This document shows positions 62,501 through 64,000 of a DNA stretch of 64,000 nucleotides, piece after piece. The position numbers and the translations under genes were made by a program. Origin of the DNA: Nematostella vectensis (taxonomy: Eukaryota; Cnidaria; Anthozoa; Actiniaria; Edwardsiidae); the NCBI RefSeq assembly GCF_932526225.1, contig NC_064048.1, positions 1,047,340 to 1,111,339 on the forward strand, written 5' to 3'. The number at the start of each line of letters is the position of its first letter. The first letter of the stretch is position 1. A model generated the notes under the pieces. That model was given only the letters and a program-made list of their open reading frames with translations. It was not told where the DNA came from and ran no database searches.

Positions 62501-64000
62501 TGACTCCCTCTCTTACCTAAAGTTGTGTCCGTTGACTCCCTCTCTTACCTAAAGATGTGTCCGGTGACTCCATCTCTTACCTAAAGATGTGTCAGGTGAC
62601 TCCCTCTCTTATCTAAAGATGTGTCCGGTGCCTTCCTCTCTTATCTAAAGATGTGTCAGGTGACTCCCTCTTACCTAAAGATGTGTCAGGTGACTCCCTC
62701 TCTTATCTAAAGATGTGTCAGGTGACTCCCTCTTTTACCTAAAGATGTGTCAGGTGACTCACTCTTTTACCTAAAGATGTGTCAGGTGACTCCCTCTCTT
62801 ATCTAAAGATGTGTCAGGTGACTCCCTCTCTTATCTAAAGATGTGTCAGGTGACTCCCTCTCTTATCTAAAGATGTGTCAGGTGACTCCCTCTTTTACCT
62901 AAAGATGTGTCAGGTGACTTACTCTCTTATCTAAAGATGTGTCCGGTGACTCCCTCTCTTACCTAAAGATGTGTCAGGTGACTCCCTCTCTTATCTAAAG
63001 ATGTGTCAGGTGACTCCCTCTCTTACCTAAAGATGTGTCAGGTGACTCCCTCTCTTATCTAAAGATGTGTCAGGTGACTCCCTCTCTTATCTAAAGATGT
63101 GTCAGGTGACTCCCTCTCTTACCTAAAGATGTGTCAGGTGACTCCCTCTTATCTAAAGATGTGTCCGGTGACTCCCTCTTACCTAAAGATGTGTCAGGTG
63201 ACTCCCTCTCTTACCTAAAGATGTGTCCGGTGACTCCCTCTCTTACCTAAAGATGTGTCAGGTGACTCCCTCTCTTACCTAAAGATGTGTCCGGTGACTC
63301 CCTCTCTTACCTAAAGATGTGTCCGGTGACTCCCTCTCTTACCTAAAGATGTGTCCGGTGACTCCCTCTCTTATCTAAAGATGTGTCAGGTGACTCCATC
63401 TCTTACCTAAAGATGTGTCAGGTGACTCCCTCTCTTATCTAAAGATGTGTCCGGTGCCTTCCTCTCTTATCTAAAGATGTGTCCGGTGACTCCCTCTCTT
63501 ACCTAAAGATGTGTCAGGTGACTCCCTCTTATCTAAAGATGTGTCAGGTGACTCCCTCTCTTACCTAAAGATGTGTCAGGTGACTCCCTCTCTTACCTAA
63601 AGATGTGTCCGGTGACTCCCTCTCTTACCTAAAGATGTGTCCGGTGACTCCCTCTTATCTAAAGATGTGTCAGGTGACTCCCTCTCTTACCTAAAGATGT
63701 GTCCGGTGACTCCCTCTCTTACCTAAAGATGTGTCCGGTCACTCCCTCTCTTACCTAAAGATGTGTCCGGTGTCTCCCTCTCTTACCTAAAGATGTGTCC
63801 GGTGACTCCCTCTTATCTAAAGATGTGTCAGGTGACTCCCTCTCTTACCTAAAGATGTGTCAGGTGACTCCCTCTCTTATCTAAAGATGTGTCAGGTGAC
63901 TCCCTCTCTTATCTAAAGATGTGTCAGGTGACTCCCTCTCTTACCTAAAGATGTGTCAGGTGACTCCCTCTTATCTAAAGATGTGTCCGGTGACTCCCTC
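26569..64000. repeat. Giant 32-bp satellite array (>37 kb, about 1,200 units), continues past window end
   Basis: The basic unit on plus is GACTCCCTCTCTTACC then TAAAGATGTGTCAGGT; 30-bp forms lack one CT. Three two-state variants recur: TCAGG/TCCGG, TTACC/TTATC and CTCTCTT/CTCTT/CTTTT. Rarer marks: GTGCCTTCC, CCGTTGACTT, ATCTTAAGATG, AAAGTTGTGT. The first 1.8 kb is richer in GTACCCTGTGACCCC, the likely older edge. Every frame has stops (TAA on plus, TAG/TAA on minus), so it is not coding. It lies within a DENND5 intron, since the exon at 26269-26360 needs an upstream partner beyond it. Confidence 0.98.

Noticed and set aside
26569-64000. CRISPR-like array
   Set aside because: Units are contiguous with no unique spacers, no cas genes, and the context is an animal intron.

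Overview
The window looks like nuclear DNA of an invertebrate animal, most likely an anthozoan cnidarian. The sequence shows animal genes split by GT-AG introns, AT-rich spacers, several TIR-type non-autonomous transposons and very abundant tandem repeats. The species guess (Nematostella-like) is an inference. No bacterial, phage, CRISPR, rRNA or tRNA signal was seen.

Layout. (1) 1-6.7 kb, plus strand: a complete six-exon gene for factor inhibiting HIF (HIF1AN, an asparaginyl hydroxylase). Its 3.2-kb intron 2 is almost entirely a 20-bp minisatellite. (2) 6.1-10.1 kb: convergent intergenic space with hAT-like and other MITEs, a TATA-type promoter candidate, and a 38-bp array that runs into the stop codon of the next gene. 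(3) 10.1-64 kb, minus strand: the 3' part of a DENND5A/B (Rab6IP1)-type gene. Seven exons were assembled by reading splice sites; their phases agree all the way through. They encode the end of the PLAT domain, a linker and the C-terminal RUN domain. These short exons are missed by simple ORF calling. (4) 19.1-19.9 kb: an intronless Ras-family GTPase gene on the same strand, nested in a 10.7-kb DENND5 intron, with its own TATA box. (5) 26.57 kb to the window end: a >37-kb array of a 32-bp unit (about 1,200 copies, estimated from length). It lies inside the next DENND5 intron, so that intron exceeds 37.6 kb, and the array continues past the edge.

How it fits together. HIF1AN works in oxygen sensing. 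DENND5 proteins are Rab GEF/effector proteins of endosome-Golgi traffic. The nested GTPase is a signalling protein lacking the usual catalytic Gln and CAAX Cys. The two main genes are tail to tail and show no evident operon-like relation.

Main unusual signals: tandem duplication repeatedly starts on exon boundaries (a triplicated HIF1AN exon 5 donor, a tenfold DENND5 3' splice site, the DENND5 stop codon, and a copied DENND5 exon segment); most intronic arrays whose unit contains GTAA carry it on the sense strand of the host gene, so they look like arrays of 5' splice-site decoys; and the giant array shows nested kilobase-scale duplications. No previously undescribed protein system was identified.
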